This document shows positions 1-6,826 of a stretch of DNA of 17,023 bases, piece by piece. Every line of letters starts with the position of its first letter. The first letter of the stretch is position 1. The DNA is taken from assembly GCA_035468175.1 (NCBI GenBank), contig DATITC010000060.1, forward strand, positions 1 through 17,023. The letters are read 5' to 3'. The translations under genes were made by a program, and so were the position numbers. The DNA is from JAVEDQ01 sp035468175. Lineage in GTDB: Bacteria > Actinomycetota > Actinomycetes > Frankiales > Frankiaceae. The notes under the pieces were generated by a model. It was not told the DNA's origin and did not search any database. It saw nothing but the letters and a program-made list of their open reading frames with translations.

Positions 1-1
1 C

Positions 2-472
2 GTACGCCGGGTGTGGGACGACGTGATGGAATCGGTCCGTCGGCGCAAGCGGACACCACACGCGATCTTGGGGCACGCCGAGGTCAGCGACGTGCGGGGC
101 AACGAGCTGGTACTCGGCTTCAACAGCGTGATGGCCCGCACCTTCGCCAACGCGCAGGACGCCGAGCGCGTCCTGCGTGAGGCCCTCACCGAGGTCGTCG
201 GCGGCACCTGGCGGGTGACCGCCGAAGTCCTCAAGCCCGGCGCCCCCTCCCCCGGCAGCAGTTCCGGCGCCGGCGGGCCCGGCGGCGGCGGCTCACCGGC
301 TCCGCGCGGACGTTCCTCCGGCGGGCCGGTGGACGTCTCATCCGTGGCCGACCTGCCCAGCGCGGACGACGAGGACATGCCGGAGGGCGGCTCCGGCGGC
401 GCCCACGACCCGGTGGCGCTGCTGGCCCAAGGCCTCGGGGCTCACGTGATCGGCGAGCGCGACAAAGCCTGA
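2..472 (+). CDS. dnaX: DNA polymerase III subunit gamma/tau, C-terminal part (5' end outside the window)
   Basis: DnaX is the clamp-loader ATPase subunit of DNA polymerase III. Only about the last 156 residues are here; the ATPase domain lies upstream of the window. The visible part starts with a folded segment containing VWDDVMESVRRRKRTPHAIL and GNELVLGFNSVMARTF, which resembles the gamma/tau domain that follows the AAA+ module. From about residue 80 of the visible part it becomes a Gly/Ser/Pro/Asp-rich disordered tail, as is common in actinobacterial DnaX. The frame is open from base 2 to the TGA at 470-472. The identity rests on this domain plus the ybaB-recR genes that follow, a very widely conserved order. 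I see no sign of disruption. Confidence 0.9.
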   Translation, partial: VRRVWDDVMESVRRRKRTPHAILGHAEVSDVRGNELVLGFNSVMARTFANAQDAERVLREALTEVVGGTWRVTAEVLKPGAPSPGSSSGAGGPGGGGSPAPRGRSSGGPVDVSSVADLPSADDEDMPEGGSGGAHDPVALLAQGLGAHVIGERDKA

Positions 473-731
473 GGAACGCGTCCACCGAGCTCGACCGATC
501 ACCCCCATTTCGATTTCTTGTGTGCGAGCTGCTGTTACGTGACCTGCTTCGTGCGACCGCAGGTCCGCGACTCCGCCGGCAACCCCATCGGCACGAGCAA
601 TCCGGTCCGGCTGCCGCGCTCCGGGTCGACTCTCAGCATCCCGGTCGGACGGCGCGCCTGACCGGCATCCGGCCTGCTCGCGGACGTAGCCTGAGCCCAT
701 GCCACCTTCTCGCCGTGGAGGCGCTCCGGGG
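473..731. other. dnaX-ybaB intergenic region
   Basis: This is 259 bases without a convincing gene. It contains one 7-bp inverted repeat, GACCTGC at 541-547 and GCAGGTC at 559-565 with an 11-nt loop, and no T-run after it. That may be a weak terminator or mean nothing. The dnaX-ybaB gap is larger than the 21-nt ybaB-recR gap, so ybaB-recR could have its own promoter here. I could not identify a clear -35/-10 pair. No SRP RNA or tRNA pattern was seen. Confidence 0.35.
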
Positions 732-1064
732 ATGCCACCCGGCGGCCAGCCGAACATGCAGCAGCTGATGAAGCAGGCGCAGAAGATGCAGGCGCAGCTC
801 GCCGCGGCCCAGGAAGAGCTCGCGGCCACCCAGGTCGAGGGCAGCGCCGGCGGCGGCCTGGTGAAGGCGACCGTGACCGGCTCCGGGGAGCTCCTGTCCC
901 TCGTGATCGACCCGCAGGCGGTCGACCCGGCGGACGTCGAGACGCTGGCCGACCTCGTCGTCGCCGCGGTTCGGGACGCCAACGGCAACGCCGCGGCTCT
1001 GCAGGAGCAGAAGCTGGGTCCCGTAGCCGGCGGCGCGGGCGGCCTGCCCGGCCTCCCCTTCTGA
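732..1064 (+). CDS. ybaB: YbaB/EbfC family nucleoid-associated DNA-binding protein
   Basis: YbaB/EbfC is a small dimeric DNA-binding protein usually encoded between dnaX and recR; it is linked to nucleoid structure and recombination. The 110-residue product has the family pattern: an amphipathic N-terminal helix with MQQLMKQAQKMQAQLAAAQ, then EGSAGGGLVKATVTGSGEL, VDPADVETLADLVVAAVRDA, and a Gly/Pro C-terminus ending in LPGLPF. I chose the ATG at 732 over the ATG at 699 because a GGAGG sits at 717-721 with about 10 nt spacing, and MPPGGQPNMQQL matches where actinobacterial homologues normally begin. The 699 start would add 11 residues rich in Arg, Gly and Pro. recR follows after 21 nt, so the two are probably co-transcribed. 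Confidence 0.93.
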   Translation: MPPGGQPNMQQLMKQAQKMQAQLAAAQEELAATQVEGSAGGGLVKATVTGSGELLSLVIDPQAVDPADVETLADLVVAAVRDANGNAAALQEQKLGPVAGGAGGLPGLPF

Positions 1065-1085
1065 CGGCCGGAGCGTAGACACCGG

Positions 1086-1685
1086 ATGTACGAGGGGGCG
1101 GTCCAGGACCTCATCGATGAGCTCGGGCAGCTGCCCGGCATCGGTCCGAAGAGCGCGCAACGGATCGCCTTCCACCTGCTCGCCGCCGACCCCGTCGACG
1201 TCCGCCGCCTCGCGGCCGCGCTCGTCGAGGTGAAGGACAAGGTGCGGTTCTGCCGGGTGTGCGGCAACGTCACCCAGGACGAGCTGTGCCGGATCTGCGC
1301 CGACTCCCGGCGCGACGAGACGATCATCTGCGTGGTCGAGGAGCCCAAGGACGTCGTCGCGGTCGAACGGACCCGCGAGTTCCGCGGGCGCTACCACGTG
1401 CTCGGCGGCGCCATCAGCCCGATCGACGGGGTCGGGCCGGACGACCTGCGGGTGCGGGAGCTGCTGCACCGGCTCGCCGACGGCACGGTGCAGGAGGTCA
1501 TCCTCGCGACCGACCCGAACCTCGAGGGCGAGGCGACGGCGACCTACCTGTCCCGCCTGATGGCGCCGATGGGGGTCCGGGTCAGCCGGCTGGCCAGCGG
1601 GCTCCCGGTCGGCGGGGACCTCGAGTACGCCGACGAGGTGACCCTCGGCCGGGCGTTCTCGGGACGCCGGCTGCTCGACGCCTGA
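1086..1685 (+). CDS. recR: Recombination mediator protein RecR
   Basis: RecR works with RecO (and RecF) to load RecA at gaps in single-stranded DNA. The 199-residue product has the usual full length and all family modules. A helix-hairpin-helix segment PGIGPKSAQRIAFHLL lies at about residues 17-32. A C4 zinc finger has Cys56, Cys59, Cys68 and Cys71. The Toprim domain (about 79-174) carries the acidic residues Glu85/Glu86 and the DPNLEGE motif at 143-149. A conserved C-terminal SGLPVGGDLEYADEVTLGRA follows. The start is ATG 1086, 21 nt after ybaB, with CCGGAG about 12 nt upstream as a modest ribosome site. Nothing is missing. This is the last intact gene of the dnaX-ybaB-recR cluster. Confidence 0.97.
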   Translation: MYEGAVQDLIDELGQLPGIGPKSAQRIAFHLLAADPVDVRRLAAALVEVKDKVRFCRVCGNVTQDELCRICADSRRDETIICVVEEPKDVVAVERTREFRGRYHVLGGAISPIDGVGPDDLRVRELLHRLADGTVQEVILATDPNLEGEATATYLSRLMAPMGVRVSRLASGLPVGGDLEYADEVTLGRAFSGRRLLDA

Positions 1686-1808
1686 CGCGTCGACTCCGAC
1701 CGATCTGAAGGGCAAGTCCGATTTAGCCGTTTTGAGCTGTATCGCGAGCTGTGTCCGCCGTGCACGATGTGCTCAGTGCGGGAGCGAAGGGGCTCTCGAC
1801 TGACCCCT

Positions 1809-1813
1809 GGAGG
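1809..1813 (+). promoter_or_regulatory. Ribosome binding site of the broken S53 peptidase gene
   Basis: GGAGG lies 8 nt before GTG 1822. It fixes the original start at the beginning of the signal peptide, although the frame now closes after 15 codons. Confidence 0.7.
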
Positions 1814-1821
1814 ATGTATTC

Positions 1822-3029
1822 GTGCGACGCCCGATCGTGCTGGCCGCCGCCGGCCTAGCAGAGGCCTAGCCGCCGCCACCCTGACCGGGACGGCGTTGCC
1901 GGCCTCCGCCGCGCCCTCTCCCACCGGACCGGCACAGGCACAAGCGTGTCTGTACGTCCTCGCGGAAGGTGGGCACGGCCGCCTGCGACGCGGAGATCCA
2001 GATCAAGGACGACGGCGTCACGCCGGCTGCGTCACCGACGTACAGCAGCGGTTACAGCCCAGCCGATCTGAGCACCGCTTATGGCATCACCTCGAGCGGC
2101 GCGACCCGCACGATCGCCATCGTTGATGCCTACGCAAGCCCGACGGCGCAGGCCGACCTCGACACCTACCGGACCAACTTCGGGCTAGGTCTTAAGCCAA
2201 TTCCCCAGTACAACCAGAACGGCGGGAACACCCTGCCCGCAGGCGACGTCGGCTGGGGCCAGGAGGAGGCACTCGACCTCGACATGTCCAGCGCCGTCTG
2301 CCCGAGCTGTCAGATCGTGTACGTCGGTGCAAACTCAGCGAGATTCAGTGACCTCGTGGCTGCGGAGACCACCGCCCACAAGCTCGCCGACGTCGTCTCG
2401 AATTCCTACGGCGGTGGGGAGTTCCGGACAGAGACAAGCACGACGTACTCGAAGGCCTTCAACGTCCCGGGCGACATGACCACCATCTCCTCCGGCGACA
2501 ACGGTTACGGCGTCGAGTTCCCGGCCGCGCTGAACGGTCAGTGGATCGCTGCCGTCGGCGGCACCAGCCTGACCCTCGACCCGAACACCAAGCTGCGCAA
2601 TACGGAAACCGCCTGGTCCGGCGCGGGAAGTGGCTGCTCCGCCTACATCGGTAAGCCGACTTCCTGGCAGCGGGACACCGGCTGCTCCCGCCGCACCGTG
2701 GCCGACGTCTCGGCGGTGGCCGACCCGACACCGGCGTCGCCATATACGACAGCTACGGCTCCGGCAGCGGCGGCAATTGGATGGTGTTCGGCGGCACGAG
2801 CGTCGCTGCCCCGATCATCGGCGCTCTCTACGCCAACTACGGCATCCCGACCGCTGGCGTTTCCTCCACCTACGCGGCGCGGACCAACCTGAACGACGTG
2901 ATCGGCGGCAGCAACGGCTCCTGTCGAAGCAACACGGCCTACCTCTGCAAGGCCGTGACCGGGTTCGACGGTCCGACCGGGCTCGGATCCCCGAAGGGCA
3001 GTGACGCGGCGAACAAGGTCGCCTTCTAA
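1822..3029 (+). pseudogene. Secreted S53 (sedolisin/kumamolisin-type) serine-carboxyl peptidase, broken by three frame lesions
   Basis: S53 peptidases are secreted Ser-Glu-Asp proteases. A strong GGAGG at 1809-1813 precedes GTG 1822, which begins a signal peptide (MRRPIVLAAAGLA), but that frame stops at TAG 1867-1869. The signal peptide resumes in the next frame (LAAATLTGTALPASAAPSP, cleavage expected near ASA-A). The mature part returns to the first frame near 1951 and runs to about 2727. The C-terminus with the active Ser is in a third segment, to TAA 3027-3029. Correcting about +11, +4 and -1 bases gives one 397-codon protein. The catalytic motifs survive: E-x-x-x-D in GQEEALDLD, Asp in SSGDNGYG, Ser in FGGTSVAAP. 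Codons are less GC-rich than in neighbouring genes, hinting at acquisition. Neighbours on both sides are intact, so poor sequence quality is not the obvious explanation. Confidence 0.82.
1852..1873 (+). repeat. 11-bp imperfect tandem duplication causing the first frameshift of the S53 gene
   Basis: GGCCTAGC occurs at 1852-1859 and again at 1863-1870, separated by AGA, a period of 11 bp. Removing one 11-bp unit joins the two halves of the signal peptide in one frame (GLAAATLTGTALPASAA) and removes the in-frame TAG. The two units differ in their last three bases, so this is either an aged duplication or an 8-bp target duplication left by an excised element. Confidence 0.6.
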
Positions 3030-3086
3030 CCGGGTTCTGAGTCGACTGTCAGGTTCCGCATCAGGGCCCCGGGGCAGCATGAAGGG

Positions 3087-3512
3087 GTGTTCATCACCAA
3101 CCACGTGCTGGCCGGGGCCCTGATCGGCAGCCTGCTGCCGCCGGTCCCCGCCGTCGCCGTCGGCTTCGCCTCGCACCTGGTGATGGACAACCTGCCGCAC
3201 TACGGCGAAGGCGGCGGCCCGCTGCACTTGCCGACTGCCCGCAAGGACGGGCTGCTCGGGCTGGCCGGCATCGCCTTCTGCACGGTGCTGACGCCGGCGG
3301 CCCGGAGACCCGGCATGCTCGCCGGGATCTTCGGCGCTTGCCTCCCGGACACGGACAAGCTCGGCGACCACTTCATCGGCCGCAGCCCGTGGCCGGCCGG
3401 CTTCGACCGATTCCACAAGTGGATCCAGCGCGAAGCCCCGAACCGCCTCCCCATCGAGGTGCTCACGGGGACCGGGCTGGCCCTGCTGGCGATCCGTCAG
3501 CTGCGCCGCTGA
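3087..3512 (+). CDS. Small membrane-associated protein resembling metal-dependent (YdjM-type) hydrolases
   Basis: The 141-residue product starts FITNHVLAGALIGSLLPP, continues with a hydrophobic stretch and the motif SHLVMDNLPHYG, and later has LPDTDKLGDHFIG and FDRFHKWIQRE. The spaced His/Asp residues (NH, SHxxxDxxPH, PDxDxxxDH) within hydrophobic segments resemble the inner-membrane metal-dependent hydrolase group, whose substrate is generally unknown. GTG 3087 is preceded directly by GAAGGG, which is too close for an ideal ribosome site. The next in-frame GTG would remove the conserved NH, so 3087 is preferred. The gene stands alone between the broken peptidase and a convergent SDR gene. 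The family call is moderate and the function is not known. Confidence 0.65.
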   Translation: MFITNHVLAGALIGSLLPPVPAVAVGFASHLVMDNLPHYGEGGGPLHLPTARKDGLLGLAGIAFCTVLTPAARRPGMLAGIFGACLPDTDKLGDHFIGRSPWPAGFDRFHKWIQREAPNRLPIEVLTGTGLALLAIRQLRR

Positions 3513-3528
3513 CGCTGCCGCAGCTGAC
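3496..3528. terminator. Hairpin between convergent genes (10-bp perfect stem)
   Basis: GTCAGCTGCG at 3496-3505 pairs perfectly with CGCAGCTGAC at 3519-3528 over a 13-nt loop. It spans the stop codon at 3510-3512 and lies between two converging genes, where a two-way terminator would be useful. There is no T-run, which is usual for actinobacterial hairpins. Confidence 0.5.
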
Positions 3529-3540
3529 CCCGAGGCACGA

Positions 3541-4227
3541 TCAGACCGACGGCCGGTTCAGCATGTGCAGTGCGGCACCGGCCACGCCCCGCCCGGCCGC
3601 CGAGCTCAACCACAGCGCCGTCTCGCCGACCTCCTCGGCGGTCACCCAGTCGTAACGACCGGACGAGCGTCGCGTGTTCACCGGCCCGAGCACCAGCGCG
3701 TTGACCCGCACACCCTTTCCCGCGCTCTCCAAGGCGAGCGAACGCGAGAGCATCAGCACCGCCGACGCCGCGACCGACACCGGCCCGGCCCCGCGGACCG
3801 GCGCCTCCGCGGTGTCCCCGACGACCATCGTGTAGGCCCCGCCGGACGGCAGCATCGGCAGGAACGCCTGCGCGAGCACCAGGTGGCTGGTGAGGTTGCC
3901 CTCGAGCACCGACCGGAACTCGTCCACCGGCGTATCGACCAGCAGCGGCCCGGAGCGCCAGCCGCCGATGCTCGCGACGACCGCGTTCAGCTGCACTCCC
4001 TCGGCCCGGAGCGAGTCCCGCAGCGCGCTCGCCCCCGTCGAGGTGCCGACGTCAGCGAACACGCCGGTCAGCTTGTCTGGCGCGTTCAGGCGGTCCCGCT
4101 GGGCGTCGAGCCGGGCCTGCGAACGGGACGGGACGATGACGCGCCAGTCTGCGGCGAGGAACCGTTCGACGACGCCTTCACCGACGGCTCCGGCTCCGCC
4201 GGCGACGAGGACGGTCTGCTCGCTCAT
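3541..4227 (-). CDS. Short-chain dehydrogenase/reductase-like protein lacking the catalytic Tyr-Lys pair
   Basis: The 228-residue product has an SDR Rossmann fold: nucleotide loop TVLVAGGAGAVGEGVV (5-20), an acidic residue after strand 3 (FADVGTS, 57-63), Asn111 in EGNLTSHLVLAQAFLP, and the late SDR pattern GVRVNALVLGPVNTRR (172-187). The segment normally reading YxxxK is GPVSVAASAVLMLSRSLALE, so Tyr is Val150 and Lys is Ala154. The catalytic Ser region reads MVVGDTAE. The protein can probably bind a dinucleotide but is unlikely to work by the standard SDR mechanism. The start is ATG at 4225-4227 (MSEQTVLVAGG); an in-frame extension to 4335 would overlap ask and lacks SDR similarity. It is divergent from ask and convergent with the preceding gene. 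Substrate unknown. Confidence 0.82.
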   Translation of the reverse strand: MSEQTVLVAGGAGAVGEGVVERFLAADWRVIVPSRSQARLDAQRDRLNAPDKLTGVFADVGTSTGASALRDSLRAEGVQLNAVVASIGGWRSGPLLVDTPVDEFRSVLEGNLTSHLVLAQAFLPMLPSGGAYTMVVGDTAEAPVRGAGPVSVAASAVLMLSRSLALESAGKGVRVNALVLGPVNTRRSSGRYDWVTAEEVGETALWLSSAAGRGVAGAALHMLNRPSV

Positions 4228-4292
4228 GCGACCGCTCCGGCCGGGGTGCTCGAAATCCTCAGGCGTCGTGGATCCATGGGAGAATCCTGCCT

Positions 4293-5603
4293 GTGGGAAC
4301 CCCGTCGTCGAAACCCTCCAACCCCCCGAAGCCACTCGTGGTCCAGAAGTACGGGGGCAGCTCGGTCGAGAACGCCGAGCGGGTCAAGCGTGTCGCGGAG
4401 CGCATCGTCGCCACCCGCAAGGCCGGGAACGACGTCGTCGTCGTGGTCTCCGCGATGGGCGACACCACCGACGAGCTGCTCGAGCTGGCTCAACGGGTCA
4501 CGCCCGTGCCGCCGCCGCGCGAGCTGGACATGCTGCTGACCGCCGGCGAGCGGATTTCGATGGCGGTGCTGGCCATGGCCATCGCGAACCTCGGGGCCGA
4601 GGCCCGGTCGTTCACCGGCTCGCAGGCCGGCGTGATCACCGACTCGGCGCACGGCAAAGCCCGGATCATCGATGTGACTCCGGGGCGGATCCGCGGCGCG
4701 CTCGACGCGGGCGCCATCGCGATCGTGGCCGGCTTCCAGGGCGTCAGCCAGGACACCAAGGACATCACGACGCTGGGCCGCGGCGGCTCGGACACCACCG
4801 CGGTCGCGCTCGCGGCGGCGCTGGGCGCGTCGGTGTGCGAGATCTACACCGACGTCGACGGGGTGTTCACCGCCGATCCCCGCATCGTCCGGAACGCGAA
4901 GAAGATCGAGACGATCAGCTACGAGGAGATGCTCGAGCTGGCGGCCAGCGGCGCGAAGGTGCTGATGCTCCGCTGCGTCGAGTACGCCCGCCGCTACAAC
5001 GTGCCGGTGCACGTGCGGTCGTCGTTCAGCGGTAACCCGGGTACGCAGGTCAAGGACATCCCGACCGATGGCAAGGAGAGTTCCCAGGTGGAGGACGCGA
5101 TTATCCGAGGTGTCGCGCACGACCGCAGCGAGGCGAAGGTGACCGTCGCCGGCTGCCCCGACAAGCCCGGGGTGGCCGCGGCCATCTTCCGCTCCCTCGC
5201 CGCGTCCGGGATCAACCTCGACATGATCGTGCAGGTCGCGGCCGGCGCCACCGGAAGGACCGACATCACCTTCACCGCGCCGAAGACGGACGCTCCGGGT
5301 GCGGTGGCCACACTCGAGCGGGTCAAGCCGGAGATCGGGTTCGACCGGGTGCTCTATGACGAGAACATCGGCAAGGTGTCCCTGATCGGCGCCGGGATGC
5401 GCTCGAACCCCGGGGTCTCCGCGCGCTTCTTCGGCGCGCTGGCCGAGGCCGGCGTGAACGTCGAGATCATCTCGACCTCGGAGATCCGGATCTCGGTGGT
5501 CTGCCGGGACACCGACGTCGACGTCGCGGTGCAGGCCGTGCACGACGCCTTCGAACTGGGCGGCGACGCCGAAGCCACCGTGTACGCAGGGAGCGGTCGA
5601 TGA
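4293..5603 (+). CDS. ask: Aspartate kinase (aspartokinase), alpha subunit
   Basis: This enzyme phosphorylates L-aspartate with ATP, the first step toward lysine/diaminopimelate, threonine and methionine. The 436-residue product carries VVQKYGGSSV at 16-25 (ATP/aspartate site), the kinase motifs FQGVSQDTKDITTLGRGGSD and EIYTDVDGVFTADPR, and two C-terminal ACT domains. The first ACT domain begins near AKVTVAGCPDKPGVAAAIF and the second near GKVSLIGAGMRSNPGVSARF. ACT domains mediate feedback inhibition by lysine and threonine in relatives. GTG 4293 is preceded by GGGAGA at 4278-4283 with 9 nt spacing, and the N-terminus has about 13 extra Pro/Ser-rich residues. The stop codon overlaps the asd start (ATGA, 5600-5603), so the two are translationally coupled. 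In many actinobacteria this gene is called lysC. Confidence 0.96.
   Translation: MGTPSSKPSNPPKPLVVQKYGGSSVENAERVKRVAERIVATRKAGNDVVVVVSAMGDTTDELLELAQRVTPVPPPRELDMLLTAGERISMAVLAMAIANLGAEARSFTGSQAGVITDSAHGKARIIDVTPGRIRGALDAGAIAIVAGFQGVSQDTKDITTLGRGGSDTTAVALAAALGASVCEIYTDVDGVFTADPRIVRNAKKIETISYEEMLELAASGAKVLMLRCVEYARRYNVPVHVRSSFSGNPGTQVKDIPTDGKESSQVEDAIIRGVAHDRSEAKVTVAGCPDKPGVAAAIFRSLAASGINLDMIVQVAAGATGRTDITFTAPKTDAPGAVATLERVKPEIGFDRVLYDENIGKVSLIGAGMRSNPGVSARFFGALAEAGVNVEIISTSEIRISVVCRDTDVDVAVQAVHDAFELGGDAEATVYAGSGR
5073..5078 (+). promoter_or_regulatory. Internal ribosome binding site within ask
   Basis: AAGGAG lies 9 nt before the in-frame GTG at 5088. It sits in the linker between the kinase domain and the ACT domains, the usual position for initiation of the beta subunit. 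Confidence 0.65.
5088..5603 (+). CDS. Predicted aspartokinase beta (regulatory) subunit from an internal in-frame start
   Basis: An in-frame GTG at codon 266 of ask is preceded by AAGGAG at 5073-5078 with 9 nt spacing, as good a ribosome site as that of the full gene. The product would be 171 residues starting (M)EDAIIRGVAHDRSEAKV and would consist of the two ACT domains. In Corynebacterium and Bacillus, ask genes are known to make such overlapping beta subunits that assemble with alpha and bind the inhibitor amino acids. Here the internal start is inferred from sequence only. It is nested in the same frame as ask and is not a separate gene locus. Confidence 0.7.
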   Translation: MEDAIIRGVAHDRSEAKVTVAGCPDKPGVAAAIFRSLAASGINLDMIVQVAAGATGRTDITFTAPKTDAPGAVATLERVKPEIGFDRVLYDENIGKVSLIGAGMRSNPGVSARFFGALAEAGVNVEIISTSEIRISVVCRDTDVDVAVQAVHDAFELGGDAEATVYAGSGR

Positions 5604-6739
5604 CCTCGTTCACCATGGGCGTGCCCGAGCGCGAGGAACCGATTCCGATGGCGGTGGCCGGGCAGTCGGCCACGCAGGCCGCACCCCGCAAGCCCACCCT
5701 CGCTGTCGTCGGCGCCACCGGCGCGGTCGGCACCGTCATGCTGAGCCTGCTCGACGAGCGAGAGGACCTCTGGGGCGAGATCCGACTGATCGCCTCACCG
5801 CGTTCGGCCGGCAAGCGACTGCGGGTCCGCGGCCGTGAGGTCAAGGTCATCGCCCTGTCGCCGGACGCCTTCGACGGTGTCGACATCGCGATGTTCGACG
5901 TGCCGGACGAGGTGTCGGCCCAGTGGGCGCCGGTTGCCGCCGAGCGCGGGGCGATCGCGGTCGACAACTCCGGGGCCTTCCGGATGGACCCGGACGTGCC
6001 GCTGGTGGTGCCCGAGGTCAACGCCGAAAGCGCGTTCTCCCGGCCCAAGGGCATCATCTCGAACCCGAACTGCACGACCCTTTCGATGATCGTGGCCATG
6101 GGCGCCCTGCACCGCGAGTACGGGCTGGAGGAACTGGTCGTCGCGTCCTACCAGGCGGCCTCCGGAGCTGGTCAGGTCGGCATCGACGTCCTCGACGCGC
6201 AGATCTCGGCGGTGGCCGGTGCCCAGCTCGGCCGCGACGCTGGCGACGTGCGCAAGGCGGTCGGCTTCGACCCGGCGAACCCGGGGCCGTTCCCGGCACC
6301 GCTGGCGATGAACGTCGTGCCCGTGGCGGGCTCGCTGAAGGACGACGGCTGGACCAGCGAGGAGCTGAAGGTCCGCAACGAGTCCCGCAAGATCCTCGGC
6401 CTGCCGACGCTGAAGGTGTCGGCCACCTGCGTCCGGGTGCCGGTCGTGACGACGCACTCGCTGGCAGTGCACGCGACCTTCGCCGCCGAGGTGACCGCCG
6501 ACGGCGCCCGGGAACTGCTCCGCTCCGCTCCCGGCGTCGAGGTGCAGGACGACCTGGCGAACGGCGACTTCCCGACCCCGGCCGATGTGGTCGGCACCGA
6601 CCCGACCTACGTCGGCCGGATCCGCCGAGCGCTCGACGAGCCGCGGTCGCTCGACCTGTTCCTCTGCGGCGACAATCTCCGCAAGGGCGCAGCGCTCAAC
6701 ACCCTGCAGATCGCGGAACTGCTCGCTTCCCGCAGCTGA
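5600..6739 (+). CDS. asd: Aspartate-semialdehyde dehydrogenase
   Basis: The enzyme reduces 4-phospho-L-aspartate to aspartate semialdehyde with NADPH, the step after Ask. The 379-residue product has the NADP loop VVGATGAVGTVM (36-47), the catalytic cysteine Cys158 in SNPNCTT, the SYQAASGAGQVG segment (183-194), substrate-binding residues around Glu254/Glu255 and Arg279 (CVRVPV), and catalytic His286 in THSLAVH. The start at 5600 overlaps the ask stop by four bases and has AGGGAG at 5588-5593. It gives about 30 residues before the Rossmann fold that most homologues do not have, and total length exceeds the usual 340-350. ATG 5648 is a possible alternative that would shorten the tail, but it lacks the coupling geometry. 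Confidence 0.95.
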   Translation: MTSFTMGVPEREEPIPMAVAGQSATQAAPRKPTLAVVGATGAVGTVMLSLLDEREDLWGEIRLIASPRSAGKRLRVRGREVKVIALSPDAFDGVDIAMFDVPDEVSAQWAPVAAERGAIAVDNSGAFRMDPDVPLVVPEVNAESAFSRPKGIISNPNCTTLSMIVAMGALHREYGLEELVVASYQAASGAGQVGIDVLDAQISAVAGAQLGRDAGDVRKAVGFDPANPGPFPAPLAMNVVPVAGSLKDDGWTSEELKVRNESRKILGLPTLKVSATCVRVPVVTTHSLAVHATFAAEVTADGARELLRSAPGVEVQDDLANGDFPTPADVVGTDPTYVGRIRRALDEPRSLDLFLCGDNLRKGAALNTLQIAELLASRS

Positions 6740-6803
6740 TCTCTCGTTGCGGCAGACCGTCGGGTGTCCCTGACCACCCATTGCGCTGCCTCACCACGAG
6801 GGG

Positions 6804-6826
6804 CTGACGGGAGGCGGAAACGTCAG
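6804..6826. terminator. Weak hairpin between the convergent ends of asd and the Rieske gene
   Basis: CTGACG at 6804-6809 pairs with CGTCAG at 6821-6826 over an 11-nt loop, overlapping the last codons of the minus-strand gene. It is short and has no T-run, so it is only a possible terminator. Confidence 0.3.

Noticed and set aside
699..731. Longer start for ybaB at ATG 699
   Set aside because: It has no ribosome site and adds an Arg/Gly/Pro stretch not typical of the family. GGAGG at 717-721 serves ATG 732.
633..1715. Minus-strand open frame across ybaB and recR
   Set aside because: Antisense shadow. recR and ybaB are unambiguous on the plus strand.
1969..2892. Treating the middle of the S53 gene as an intact 307-residue protein
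   Set aside because: It lacks a signal peptide and the catalytic Ser, and its last 50 residues are out-of-frame sequence. The whole locus is better read as one broken gene.
4224..5543. A 439-codon minus-strand open frame opposite ask
   Set aside because: His/Asp/Arg-rich shadow of a clear aspartokinase, produced by high-GC codon bias.
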